From Lycium barbarum (Eukaryota > Streptophyta > Magnoliopsida > Solanales > Solanaceae), in the NCBI RefSeq assembly GCF_019175385.1, contig NC_083339.1:46610074-46674073 (forward strand): a stretch of DNA of 64,000 bases, in the 5' to 3' direction. Each line of letters begins with the position of its first letter. The stretch's first letter is position 1. The notes under the pieces were generated by a model that saw only the letters and a list, made by a program, of their open reading frames with translations, did not search any database and was not told the origin of the DNA. Positions 46,035 through 57,046 of this stretch are shown here, in pieces. The translations under genes and the position numbers were made by a program.

Positions 46035-49000
46035 GAGGTAGAGTTCGCTCCGAGGTAGATATCGATGTTTTTACCTGTATTTGTCCGTATCTACTTTACT
46101 TATTTGCAGTCTTACTTGCTCGTTAAAACTGAACTTATCTGAATTATGCAATCTATTCTTCTTCCTTTGTGGCCAAAGTTTACGCCTGAACTCAAGGTCA
46201 TCCCATTTTCTTATTATTCGTTTGTCCGCTAACTCTTTACAATTTATCACTTTCATCGTCTCTTCAGTCTTCGTTGTTTACATTCTTGTATGCCCCTTTC
46301 ATGCCGTGCTTACCACATACTTTTATCTAATTCGATCTCATTTTCTTTTTGTTCAGAAATTCTTGTTCTCTTCGATCTCCACGTATCTTTCTTATGTTGC
46401 ACAGATATCCCAACCCTTTATCTCCTTGGAGTTTACTTATTCCTATTCTTACTTCCTTAAACATAAATTCAAGACTGGTAATATCTAGCGTCCCCTGCTT
46501 ATCTAGTTTAACACTGAAATGTTCCGCTTAATTTCTCTTCCCTTCAATTAGACTCCCGACACCTGGCTAGCTAACGGTAATTTTTGCACTTATGTCGAAA
46601 ACATTTCAAACATCTTCTTTAATGATTTATTTCCTTCAGTTTATTCTGAAAGATTCTAATCCTTATTTTGGCTAGTAACTTAGGGGTGAATTCAGAAGTT
46701 TGTCGAAAAATAACCAAGATTCTTGAATCACGCGGCGAATTCAGATCTTTTCATTCTTGCTTTTGTCTGTATCCTCCATTTGTCCCTTTTCCAATAAGAT
46801 CCATCATATTGCTTCTCCAGTGATACTTTATATTCATATCATTTCATCTTCTTTTTAATACTTTTGTTGTACTTCTTAATTCCTTACAATGTCATCATAA
46901 TTCCGCCGATGGTAGCGTCCAGATGGCTTGCAATAGCACTTCATTGCTAATGACGGATCATTCTCATTAACTACCTTACCTCAGGGTACACATCCAATGC
47001 GTCGAAAATACCGTAGCTAAGGGATTTATAGTCAAATGAGACTCAATTCGACCCATACAACGATCCTCAGCACCATTTCTTATACTCTTGTATATAATAT
47101 TTTCTCATCATCATTGTTATCCCTCAGGACACAAGAGTATACTTACAACATACTATTCCACTATTCAAAATATTTTCAAATCCTTGTATGAATCTTTCCT
47201 CCAACCTCTTCTCCTCTGATCTGAACGTCATTACAAAATAACTCATAAGTAGGAGGCTAATAGAGATTTAACGAGATTCCGTTCTTCTTCAAATATTTAT
47301 TGTCGTTTCCACACTATTTTACTAGTCATTTCGTCAGGACGATCATTTATGTGGTCCTATGACATATACTCCCACGATTTGATACATAAACGGTGACCTA
47401 TGATTTCATGATGCAGGAGGTGTTTTCCAAATCTCAGGTAGTACTGCTGTCATGCTATCCATAGGCATATTGCCTTTTTTCCTTTTAACAAGCATTGAGA
47501 TTCCAATAAATATTCCTCTTTTAAAACTCTCATTCCTTCCAATGTCGCGATTTTTCTTTAGTAATCCCGTCTGTCCTGATACTTATCCTTGGTTACTCGT
47601 AGGCGTTTCTCACTTCCTCTGTTACCTTTTTGGAGTATGCCTGCTACATATTTATTTGCAACAAAATTTCTTCGGTACGAGCGATTCGAATCATAGCCCG
47701 GGACACAACGTATTGCTTGACAAAACTTATTTCCTTGATTCTTCTAAACCTTTATTATCTTGTCATGCCTCCTTTCCCATGTCTGTTTCGCAATATACCT
47801 GAATTTAGTCCAATTTCACTTTTTTTTTAGTTGACTTCCTCTTTCATCATGCTTGCTATCAGTCCTGACATTGCAAAACCTCTTAAGTCGTTTCCTCGCT
47901 GTACTTTACTTACTTTGTGTTGTAGTTCTTGCTACGTTCTCATTATCATAATCAACTCTATAGAGGACCATTTCTTGATCTCATTCGTAACACTGCTTAT
48001 AAAACAGAATAAAGCCCGTGGAGTAAGCTTATTTAACCGGTAACTCTTTCTAATTGACCCTATTACACTTACCACATAAGTTGTCTTACCAAGTTATTCA
48101 CAATTCATTACAAACCTTAGTATTCTATGCCCCTGTCCCCGTTCACGCTGTTACTTCATTTTACTAATAGACTCATCGCATTTCCCCTTGTAGTTATCCA
48201 TCCCAATCAATCCTTTATTTATCTTTTTGATGCCACGGCCAAGTTTGTCTTCTCCTCCACGCACGTTTCTTACATTTCATTCTATTTCCTTTATAATCGA
48301 ACCTCTCGGTCTTTACAGAAGTTCTTGCCTCATATCACTAATTTTCTAATCAATTGTGTCAACTCACCATCCTCGTTCTTTCCTTGATGAGTAATCGGTC
48401 TCCTACCGTCATTTAGTTAAAGTATCCGTTCTTACTCCCATGGTTAGAGATTTCCAGTTACTCCACTCCTAAATGCTCTCCTCTTTCTTCGACCAACCCA
48501 TTAGTATACCTTTCCTACTTTCATCCTTAACCTTCCTTGGGTCTATTCCTCCTCGAGTACCTTTATTCTCTTGTTATTTGTAACATCGGCTCTGAAGTTC
48601 GTGAAATATTCCTTTAGACGCGCAAATCCGTCCTATTCTTAAGTCATTCTTTCAGGAAAGCTCCTCCATGTCTGAGGCAACCACATTAATATGGCCGCAC
48701 ATTTATCCCTTTATATACCTTTCAAGGGCCGAAATCTCCTAACATGGACGCAAGGCTTAATCATTCCTTCTCTTACTTCATATTCCTCTTTTGTTCCATA
48801 TTACCATACTCTATCCCCTTCATATGCCTACCTTCGAATTTTTACCCAAATAGTCTCGTGCTTTGCCCGTCATTTCTTTTGGAGGCTTTGCTCAATCATG
48901 TTTCTTGCTTTTCACTTTTCCCGACATTTTGATCTCCTTGCCTTCTACTTACTCACTCTCTTTCTTTTCCAAATATCGTCGTATTAGAACTTTCCAATCT

Positions 49001-49387
49001 TAACCTGTAGTGAAAATAGCATCAGCTTACCTTGTAACACTTGTACCGTTTATTTTTGTTGTCACTTGAACTTCTGTACCCTTACTTTATTGATGCCTTC
49101 CATACTGTAACACCGGTTGCTGGGATACACATGCCCATCGATACAGTCATAAATAGGATACCATATGCATACATATATATATATTTACTACCACCTCGCT
49201 TACAAAATATTTCCAAATGCTATTCAACCTCATCCTAGTTCTAGAGTCGTGGTGCACCTTTTTTCTCTTCACCGGTCTAGTCTACCTCGTCCTATGCGAC
49301 CTCTTAAGGTTTCCAGCCATTCCCTATACTCTGATTTCCCATAGGCTACTCTAGCTTCTCTTTTTTTCTTTTATGTCTGCTTTTGCA
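46035..49387 (-). mobile_element. Non-coding interior of H (3' part)
   Basis: About 3.4 kb, pyrimidine-rich on the plus strand. Open frames of 60-135 codons occur on the plus strand (for example 46081-46488 and 47452-47802), but they are rich in Phe, Leu and Ser as any TTC/CTT-rich DNA would be, and they lie antisense to the element. I see no domain. The part near 49110-49380 is related to the 3' region of I. Confidence 0.6.
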
Positions 49388-49504
49388 GAACTTTTAGTGC
49401 ACTTCCAGGGGGTCACCCATCCTAAGATTTCTCTCACCCCAGCACGCTTAACCTTGAAACTCCAATGAAATCCGGTGCATTAGTGCTAGGTATAATCGCA
49501 CCCA
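49388..49504 (-). ncRNA. 5S rRNA-derived segment in element H
   Basis: Read on the minus strand it starts GGGTGCGATTATACC, as plant 5S rRNA does save for one or two bases, then AGCACTAATGCACCGGAT, box A GGTTAAGCGTGCT, and box C TAGGATGGGTGACCCCCTGG. It keeps the 5' end better than the copy in I. One extra T follows ATACC, and the 3' end no longer pairs with the 5' end. The orientation is that of the element. It sits about 0.9 kb after the PBS. Confidence 0.88.
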
Positions 49505-50411
49505 CTTCATTGCATGACCTGCATTACATGATCTGGAGCAAGTCGAAGTCTTACAGATTCCAAGACATTCTCGTAACACGTTCTTCCCTTTACAATTACT
49601 ATTTTACCTTTTTCAATCCTCAATATTCACCTTTCACTTATGTGTATGACTACCTTTCGTCCTAGATTCCTAGATTCCCGATGGTAGTGAACACACCTTC
49701 GTCGCCGTTACTTATGAATACTCGGGTATCAGCCTGTTTGGATTCCCACTCACCATCCTTATATAATAATCTACAGCAAAACTGATTGCCGACTTTCTCT
49801 AAATCCTCCAACAGACCATGCTCCTACTAAACCTCGAATGTTGTCCATCTTAATCCTTCGGCTGCAAATCGTCTTTCTTGCAATTATTCTTCATGCCATG
49901 CCAAATTCATAACTCCTCTAGAACAACGCACCTCACTTATTGTCTATTTACAATATTCCCTTTCCACGCTTCCTTCTGTTAGGCGTACCTAACTAAATGA
50001 CCTGATTTTGAACAATTCTGGCAGAATCTCCTTTACAATTCTTACTATTTAGAATCTGCACGCAGCAAATACTAACAATGCCTCACAGAGCATACATATG
50101 TATACGACACATTTCAGCCACCCAGAGCTCCCAATTTCAGGTAAAAGAATGAAAATATCAGAACTTACCCCTGTGACTTTCCATATCTTCATTCATCTTC
50201 TCCCGTCGATACTGTGCATTTGCTAAAATCAAGGGTTAGTGCCAGGAATCTCATTTCCTATGACTTGGCTCAATCGCACGACCTAAGACAAAAAGAAGGT
50301 CAACAATCCCTAGATGCCCTGCAGCCTCCTGTTTATAAAACTGGCCGGCTTCACACCCATAAACAGGACTCTACTGGACACGACTTTGCAGACAACCCCC
50401 TAGGACGACCT
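49505..50411 (-). mobile_element. Non-coding leader region of H
   Basis: Between PBS and 5S-like segment. Its PBS-proximal 100 bases resemble the leaders of E (about 14860-14935) and I. No coding signal. Confidence 0.6.
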
Positions 50412-50423
50412 GCTCTGATACCA
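50412..50423 (-). other. Primer binding site, element H
   Basis: The reverse complement is exactly TGGTATCAGAGC, three bases from the LTR. Confidence 0.93.
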
Positions 50424-50828
50424 CTTTGTCACACCCTAATCGTTCTAGGGTGTGATGGGCACCCGACCATTACCTAGGGCCGAGCGAACCTGCTGACTCT
50501 TACTACACACATAACCGCTTTGGACTCTTTAAATCAAATAAGAATAAAATACATAATAAGGGCTTGTAGAATCATTTTTTCATCGTTCTCAAGGCAAGTA
50601 AATCTGTAATCATAAAGAATCTGTAACATAATACATAATGACACATCGACTGGTGGAGCCACTTACAAGACTGACATTCTATACGCACGACTCTGTCTGC
50701 AAAGTCTCTAACATCGACCAAGATACCATAGCATGAATACTCTGACTCGGCAACACTCCAGGAGCAAATGGAGCTTGCCAATTCTGCTGGAACATCTTCT
50801 ATAATAGCTTCTACTCATCTGGGTGTAC

Positions 50829-50886
50829 CGGCGCGGCACGAAACGCAGCCCCCGGAGAAAGGGGGTCAGTACGGAATATGTACTGA
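50829..50886 (-). other. Three-hairpin module, 5' LTR of H
   Basis: Stems 1 (TCAGTAC/GTACTGA) and 2 (CCCCC/GGGGG) are perfect; one arm of stem 3 has mutated. Confidence 0.75.
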
Positions 50887-51013
50887 GCATGTAAGGCATG
50901 ATATACAGTAAAGAGGATCATAAATGATATAAGGAGTACAAAAACAAGTACAATGTTCAGAATACCAGAACTCTTGACTTTAAAACATAAATTATGCATA
51001 TCATTATCATATA

Positions 51014-51345
51014 CCGTACCCGGCCCGTTATGGGACTCGGTGGATAAAATCATGTCATCACATTATCATATCATCATGCATGCATATATATAAATACATA
51101 TATACCGTACCCGGCCCTCTAGTGAGGGACTCGGTGAATGAAGTCATACCGTACCCGGCCAATCTTCGGACTCGGTGCCATAATCATTTCATCACATACA
51201 TATACCGTACCTGGCCCATCATGGGACTCGGTGCCATAATCATATCATCATATACATATACCGTACCCGACCCTCTAATGAGGGACTCGGTGAACAATGC
51301 GGTGGAATACGCATGATAACATATCTTGGCCTGGGACTCAGTGAA
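51014..51345 (-). repeat. Hairpin repeat array, 5' LTR of H
   Basis: Five units aligned one to one with those at 43922-44245, with base changes in the stems. Confidence 0.85.
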
Positions 51346-53089
51346 AGATGCATTGAGGCATGCACGAGCAGAGTAGTGAGAAACTATATACACATAAATC
51401 AATTTTTAAGACTCGATGGATGAGTACACAAACGACACTTGAAAGATCACAAACATATTTCGGGTCAATCCGGGTTAGTATAAGAACGTTATGAACATTT
51501 TAGTACAGAAACCTCTACGAACGTTTCAGAAGCTATCTTTGGAAAATCAAAGCAATAGTCATTTCAAGTACCATTCAAATATCGCTATGGATCAAATCAA
51601 AATAGAACTTTTGGAAACACACACATGTATCAAGACATAACAAAACAGTTTTCGGAAGTCAAGAACATTAGCCATCCTAGTGGCTCTAAGAATAGGAGTT
51701 TCTTTGAAATCATACATATACTTTGTCTATTTGTTTCACAAGGATCATGCCAAAAGAAGGAAAGGGTAAGGCCTTACATACCTGGAAGATGATTCTCGAC
51801 TTTCAACTTACTTCCCGTCTTGCAACTTGCGTAAGAATTATTCGTAGCCTCGTACTCTACATATGGAATCATTCATAATATCATTAGGATCATCGTCGTA
51901 CGTTCGTCTCGAAAATTTAATTAAAACCCCTTTAAATTCTGCCGAAATTCGGGCAGTATTTCCCCTAGTTTATATGCCTAGCCCGAAATTCCAATTCAAC
52001 AACCAACAACATCAACAACAATACCAATAGTATTAACATCATTTCCAATACCGACGTATGCCATAAAACAACCCGCAAACTGTTTTCTAAATTTCTCAAC
52101 CAACCAAATTTGCGATATAACTATTTAATAATTTTATTTCCGTAAAGAAGCTGAAATTAATACCAATGACATTAATAACAACATCCTCCACATTTTACAA
52201 GTTGAATACATTTATTACCATCCAAAATATTCTTCAAGTTTCATTCCATAATTCACAAAACCAACAAACAAATTTATCAGGCTATTCTCTCTGTGCTAAT
52301 CTGTCGAAACTCTAAATAAACTCATTAACAATGAAGAGGAACCTTTTTCATACCTTAAGCATGCAGCCACCACGTTATCACTCTTCTCCTTGGTTGATTT
52401 TTAGCTCAAATTGAAGACAACGCAGCGTACAACACTTTTCCCTTCATGGGCTTTGGGATTCGGGGCTCAGATTTCGATCAAAATTGGTTTTTCTTCTCCA
52501 AGACTCTTTTTCTTTCTCTCCCCAGAATTTTCTGGGCGTTCCTGGTCTTAAAATGAGGAGGAAGGCCGAAATTTGCACTTATAAAGACATGGGTAATGGG
52601 CCTAACCCGGTTGGGCTCGGATTGGGCCTAGCCCACTGACCTTTCTGCCTTAAAACGTCCATATATCCTTATTCTGACGTCACCTGTGGACCCATAACCT
52701 ATGGTTGGAAAGATAATTCAATTATCTACAACTTCTATTGCTTGGTATATTTCCAAATTCCAAATTTCTAATACCGTTTTTGCCCCTCGAATTCAGATCA
52801 CCCGAAAACGTTACATAAAAATATTTGTTTGGAGGACTTCCACTTTGATTCGGCTCAAGGGTCCTTCTTGAGTTGTGTTAAACTTCACATATATGCCTCA
52901 TATAACTTGTCATGTGTCCTAAAAAAAAACTCGACGCGTGGGCCCCACCTTAGCTTATGAATAATCCGACGTACAAAAGTACGGAATATAACATTATCAA
53001 CGTGAGTTTAAATTATGTGGCAACAACATGATTGTCAATTTTGAGGAAGCGCGTGTCACGCTCATGCTCTGAAAATGCGGGGTATAACA

Positions 53090-53790
53090 CTCACCACAAC
53101 TTCATCTAGAAGCAAGAACTAACATTTTCTATGAACTAGTTGAGGATTTTATGGCTTGATCTTCTCTTGATTTGATTTGGCATGTTTATGGATGTTTGAG
53201 AGATATTAGAAGGTCACTGGGGATTTATTTTGGTGAATAAAATGGATCCCAAGTTGTGGAAATCGATTTATAGGCCAAAAAAGAATTATCCACCGACTTT
53301 CATTTTTTCTGGAAATTTCGGGCAAAGTACGGCCAAAAAGTACCGGTCGTACTTCAAAGTACGTCTAATACTTTCCGCCCGTACTTGGAGGATTTTTTTT
53401 TCAACTTTCTGGAAATTTCGAGTAAAGTACACCCAAAATGTACGAGACCTACTTTATCCCGTACTCCTCAGAATTGCGATCTGTCAGTCGCATTGTAAAG
53501 AACACTCCCTGAACTTGAATTTTCATAGGTTATGCATTCCATAACTCTTCATATTCTAGGAGATATACCCCTCTCAAGTTGAACTGAAATTTCTTGTCCA
53601 AAATTCTGCAAAGTTTTCCCAAAGTTTTGACAAACTCAATTTCTTCAATTCGCTTGATCCCGAAACCTTTAGCCACTTGCTTAACACTAGTTAAAAGTAT
53701 TCCTTAACCTTATAAGGGTCCGATAAACTCTCTGGGCTAACGTTAGTTTACTTACGATGCAAATGATGCGAAAATGTTTGAGGTGTAACA
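53090..53790 (-). mobile_element. E-family LTR, U3 part
   Basis: Ends TTGAGGTGTAACA at 53790. The last 330 bases align by eye with 17130-17459 ('ctaggagatata', 'gttttcccaaag', 'aacctttagc'). Cut on the left by H. Confidence 0.75.
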
Positions 53791-54162
53791 GAAGTTTCAC
53801 TGTAATGATAGTCACAATGGATCCCAACAACTCACATCATAAGCCTAGGTGGAGCCTCTAATCCACCAGTCCGTCAAGTCATTAATTAAGATGTCACAAC
53901 AGACAATAACAAAGTATATCAACAACCATGAATCAATAAATAATGTGCCATGTGATAATGTGGAATGAATGTAATAATATGCTATGCAATGCAATGCCCC
54001 CCAGGTCTCCTCTCCGTACCGTACACACATGCTATGTACAATGTCATAATAGTCATGACCCATGGGGGATCCGCGAAGTCCATGTGCCACACTCGCCCCG
54101 GTATGTACCTCGGATCACGATCACTCTCTTCCGCTCCAGTATGTAACATTGGATCACTAGCA

Positions 54163-54208
<46 letters not shown>

Positions 54209-54284
54209 ACACTCTCCGGCAAAAGCCTCGGAGGCTCTACTCTCTTACTTATCATCATTTCAAGAGCACTTATGTCAAATCAAT
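53791..54284 (-). mobile_element. G-family LTR fragment
   Basis: Matches about 19850-20465 ('aatggatcccaacaactcac', 'cctaggtggagcctctaatc'). It lacks part of that stretch and has a longer CT run. Cut by E-type LTR on the left and by LTR K on the right. Confidence 0.85.
54166..54207. repeat. (CT)n microsatellite, 42 bp
   Basis: Pure CT/TC run in the G-family fragment. Confidence 0.95.
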
Positions 54285-54727
54285 TGTCACGACCCAACCA
54301 GAGGGCCATAACGGGCACACGGAGCTAACCCACCGAGCACCTCTGAACATATATCTCATAATCATTTCTAGGTGGACCACAAAGATATCTCGTGGGCGTC
54401 ATACTCTGTAAGGGCACATATTACAAAATAGTGACACATCTCTATATAATCATCAACAGCTATGCCCATAAACACAAGCCAACTAGGCTGCCATAATATA
54501 ATACAGCAATATGAACTGATATCTATATGGGACTTCTAGCTACACACATCTGTCTACAAGCCTCTATATAGAATATAGGAATTCGTGAAGACGGGGCAAG
54601 ACTTCGCCATGCCCAAGTATATATATACACAAGAGTAGTGCCAATACACTGCAGCTCCGAAACAAATAAAGCGCTCCTGGGATCCGCTGATAAAGCTCCT
54701 AAGGGCCTGGTCCGTCTACTTGTCTAC

Positions 54728-54784
54728 CTGCAGGCGTGAACGCAGCTTCCACAAGAAGGGACGTCAGTACGAATAATGTACTGA
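54728..54784 (-). other. Three-hairpin module, LTR K copy
   Basis: TCAGTAC/GTACTGA perfect; stem 2 CGTCC/GGAAG (one mismatch); stem 3 CTGCG/TGCAG (one G-U). Confidence 0.7.
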
Positions 54785-54983
54785 GTATGTAAGGCATGAG
54801 TAACCACATAATGAAATTATGAAGATAACATAATATAGAAGAGATCAACCTATGCCTCTGAATGTCTTTTTAAGGCGGATGTCATGCATGCTTGGCTTTT
54901 AAAAGAAAGACCTTTTCATATATACTTATATAAAGTATCCTGCTCGGCCACTGAGGCTCATATATATATATATATATATATAT

Positions 54984-55063
54984 CAACTGACCGCTAGTGG
55001 CCAGGCATGATACTATATATATATATATATATAATATCATGCCTGGCCACTAGCGGTCAGTTG
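54984..55063. repeat. Perfect 29-bp inverted repeat with AT spacer
   Basis: Left arm 54984-55012 and right arm 55035-55063 are exact reverse complements; both carry CCGCTAGTGGCCAGGCATGA or its complement. The 22-bp spacer is almost pure AT. Confidence 0.97.
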
Positions 55064-55065
55064 TA

Positions 55066-55270
55066 TATAGTATCATGCCCGGCCACCAAGGGTCGATTAT
55101 ACATAGTATCACGCCCGGCCACCAAGGGTCGGTTATATATAGTATCATGCCTGGCCACCAAGGGTCGGTTATCTATAGTATCATGCCCGGCCACCAAGGG
55201 TCGGTTATATATACTATCATGTCTGGCCACTAAGGGTTGGTTATATATATAGTATCGTGCCCTGCCATGT
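55066..55270 (-). repeat. Six-unit hairpin array, LTR K
   Basis: Units of 36-39 bp of the form GTATCATGCCCGGCCACCAA then GGGTCGGTTATATA. The right arm of the inverted repeat at 54984-55063 is itself the first unit of this array. Confidence 0.93.
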
Positions 55271-56422
55271 AAGCGCGGTTATAAAAGTTACATGTATAAA
55301 TACATATAGCATGCATGAGAGCCCAATTAAACGTTACCACTCTATCGGAGTGACGTAAGGTCTGTAACCTCCGCTTTATATTATGGAACAATCATCAACG
55401 CTATATCTCACCTTGAAGGAACAATCAACATAAGGTGAGATCAACAACAATTAATAAAATCAAGAAAATCATGAAATAAATTCTATAATCTCATAATAGC
55501 ATCAAAACCATAAGCTTTGGAATCTCTTGAATGGGATCATCATCATCATCATTAACATCTTAGAAAACATCTATCTTTAGTATCATAAGAACTTTGAGAA
55601 TCAGGAACTTCTAGCTTTTGGGAATAACGATGTTATGGAAAACACGTATAGGTTCATAAGAAAAGAATCATGCCTTTGGAAAGAAAAGGACAACCTTAAC
55701 ATACCATTTTGGTCTCCTTAACCACTTAACGCTTATCCTCCCAAGCTCGTAAATGTACATTTAAGAGAATTCATATTATTGTTAGGCTTATCATCATAGG
55801 CTTATCTTAAGCCTTCAAATTCAACCCCTTTAGAATCTGCCAAAATTCGAGCAGCATCTCCCTTATATCTTCTACTCCCTCCAATCTTCAAAACAACTCC
55901 CAAAGCACGATAAAACATCAACAATTCCATAATCAAAAGATTACATTTAAACTACACTCAATTCAATCCTAAAACTTGTTTTCATAATCAATCCATAACA
56001 ACAACTTCATACAACCCCTTATACACTCGTATACGACAATTATTAACATCATTATTATCCCTCATAACAAGATTATGCTCAAAACATACTAATAATTATA
56101 ACGCAAGTTAATTCACAACTCAAAATATCATCAAATGCATATTTGAACTTTTCCTCCAATTTTTCTTCTCCTCAAATCTTAACATAACTACCTAACAAAC
56201 TCATAAACATGAAACTAAGATGAAATCTTACCTCAAAATTCAAGAATACTTCAATTCCATGGTTACTTCACCTTAAAAGTACTCACCCAAACATCTTCAA
56301 GAAGAGGAGACAAGTGTAGACCTTACTTGGAACCCTGAACCACTTTAATCTTCACTTTGATCTTTGGTTTAGGCTTGAAAATATGTTGGAATATGGTTGG
56401 AGAGGTTTCTAGGGCCTTCTAG

Positions 56423-56464
56423 GACTCTACGAGACACGGCCTGTAAACATTCCGAGGACAAACC
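56423..56464 (-). mobile_element. Stub of I-type leader
   Basis: Reverse complement of the I leader at about 31113-31155 ('ggtttgtcctcggaatgt', 'caggccgtgtct'). It breaks off at about 56422, where K-type LTR starts. Confidence 0.85.
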
Positions 56465-56476
56465 GCTCTGATACCA
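56465..56476 (-). other. Primer binding site, I-type element in J
   Basis: The reverse complement is exactly TGGTATCAGAGC. Confidence 0.93.
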
Positions 56477-56833
56477 CTTTTGTCACGACCCAACCCCGTA
56501 GGCCGTGACTAGCGCCCGATCTGGGCACCCAAACCCATCTATCAAAAGCATTCAAGTATATAGCAGAAGCCGACAAGGCTATATTCCAAATTTAGATAAT
56601 TTCCAGAAAAATTTCGGCAGAGTTTCCTTTGTTTTACAGACTATCCAAATAACCCTGCGCACAGAAAATACCAACAAAGGCCACACCGGCCAACAAGGCA
56701 ACATGTAAACATTTGCGGACCGGCCGCGGCGGCGAATGGGATCGCCCAAACACATCATATACACACATCCGAACAGAAAGACCCAACCCACAAACATGTC
56801 CACAGACCTCTAAACAGACCGACAGAATCATAT

Positions 56834-56852
56834 GACGGGACAGGGCCCCGTC
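56834..56852 (-). other. Fourth hairpin, I-family LTR in J
   Basis: GACGGG/CCCGTC with 7-nt loop, versus GGCGGG/CTCGCC in element I: a paired change at the second position of the stem. Confidence 0.7.
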
Positions 56853-56989
56853 GTACCCAAATAGTCAGATATACAGAAATATATACATAACAAAAGATGT
56901 ATGTACCAAAAGTGGACTCCGGATCAAAAGGGAGTACTCCGAAATAGCAGAAAGTGGAGCCTACAGTGGTGGATCACCTGTGTCTGTAC

Positions 56990-57046
56990 CTGCGGGCATG
57001 AAACGCAGCCCCCGAAGAAAGGGGGTCAGTACGAAAGATGTACTGA
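56990..57046 (-). other. Three-hairpin module, I-family LTR in J
   Basis: TCAGTAC/GTACTGA, CCCCC/GGGGG, CTGCG/CGCAG, all perfect. Confidence 0.8.

Larger units (their letters stand above)
43410..53089 (-). mobile_element. Element H: LTRs, PBS, PPT, no coding region
   Basis: A minus-strand element: 5' LTR 50427-53089, PBS 50412-50423, interior 46035-50411, palindrome and polypurine tract at 45993-46034, 3' LTR 43410-45992 (about 85 bases lost at its U5 end). The two LTRs are very alike. Neither strand of the 4.4-kb interior shows gag, protease, RT or integrase motifs, so it belongs to the large non-autonomous type (LARD-like). Its moves needed enzymes from another element. No second target duplication can be seen because the left end is lost; the right flank is CTCAC. 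Confidence 0.88.
50427..53089 (-). mobile_element. 5' LTR of element H (2,663 bp)
   Basis: Starts TGTCACACCCTAATC at 50427 and ends GCGGGGTATAACA at 53089. It contains a hairpin module at 50829-50886 (stem 3 mutated) and five hairpin repeat units at 51014-51345. Confidence 0.92.
54285..56422 (-). mobile_element. K-family LTR, U3 end missing
   Basis: Starts TGTCACGACCCAACC at 54285 within G-type sequence and runs to about 56422, where an I-type leader begins without an LTR end. It holds a hairpin module (54728-54784), a long perfect inverted repeat (54984-55063) and six repeat units (55066-55270). A run of TATA repeats (54959-54983, 55013-55034) borders the inverted repeat. Confidence 0.82.

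Noticed and set aside
47055..47115. Short plus-strand resemblance to the F gag/protease junction (cctcagcaccat...ttatact...ttttctcat) inside H
   Set aside because: Only about 60 bases with gaps, opposite to the strand of H. It may be a real relic but is too short to claim without an alignment score.
46081..47802. Plus-strand open frames rich in Phe/Leu/Ser in the interior of H, resembling membrane proteins
   Set aside because: TTC/CTT-rich DNA gives such frames by chance; they are antisense to the element and have no conserved motif.
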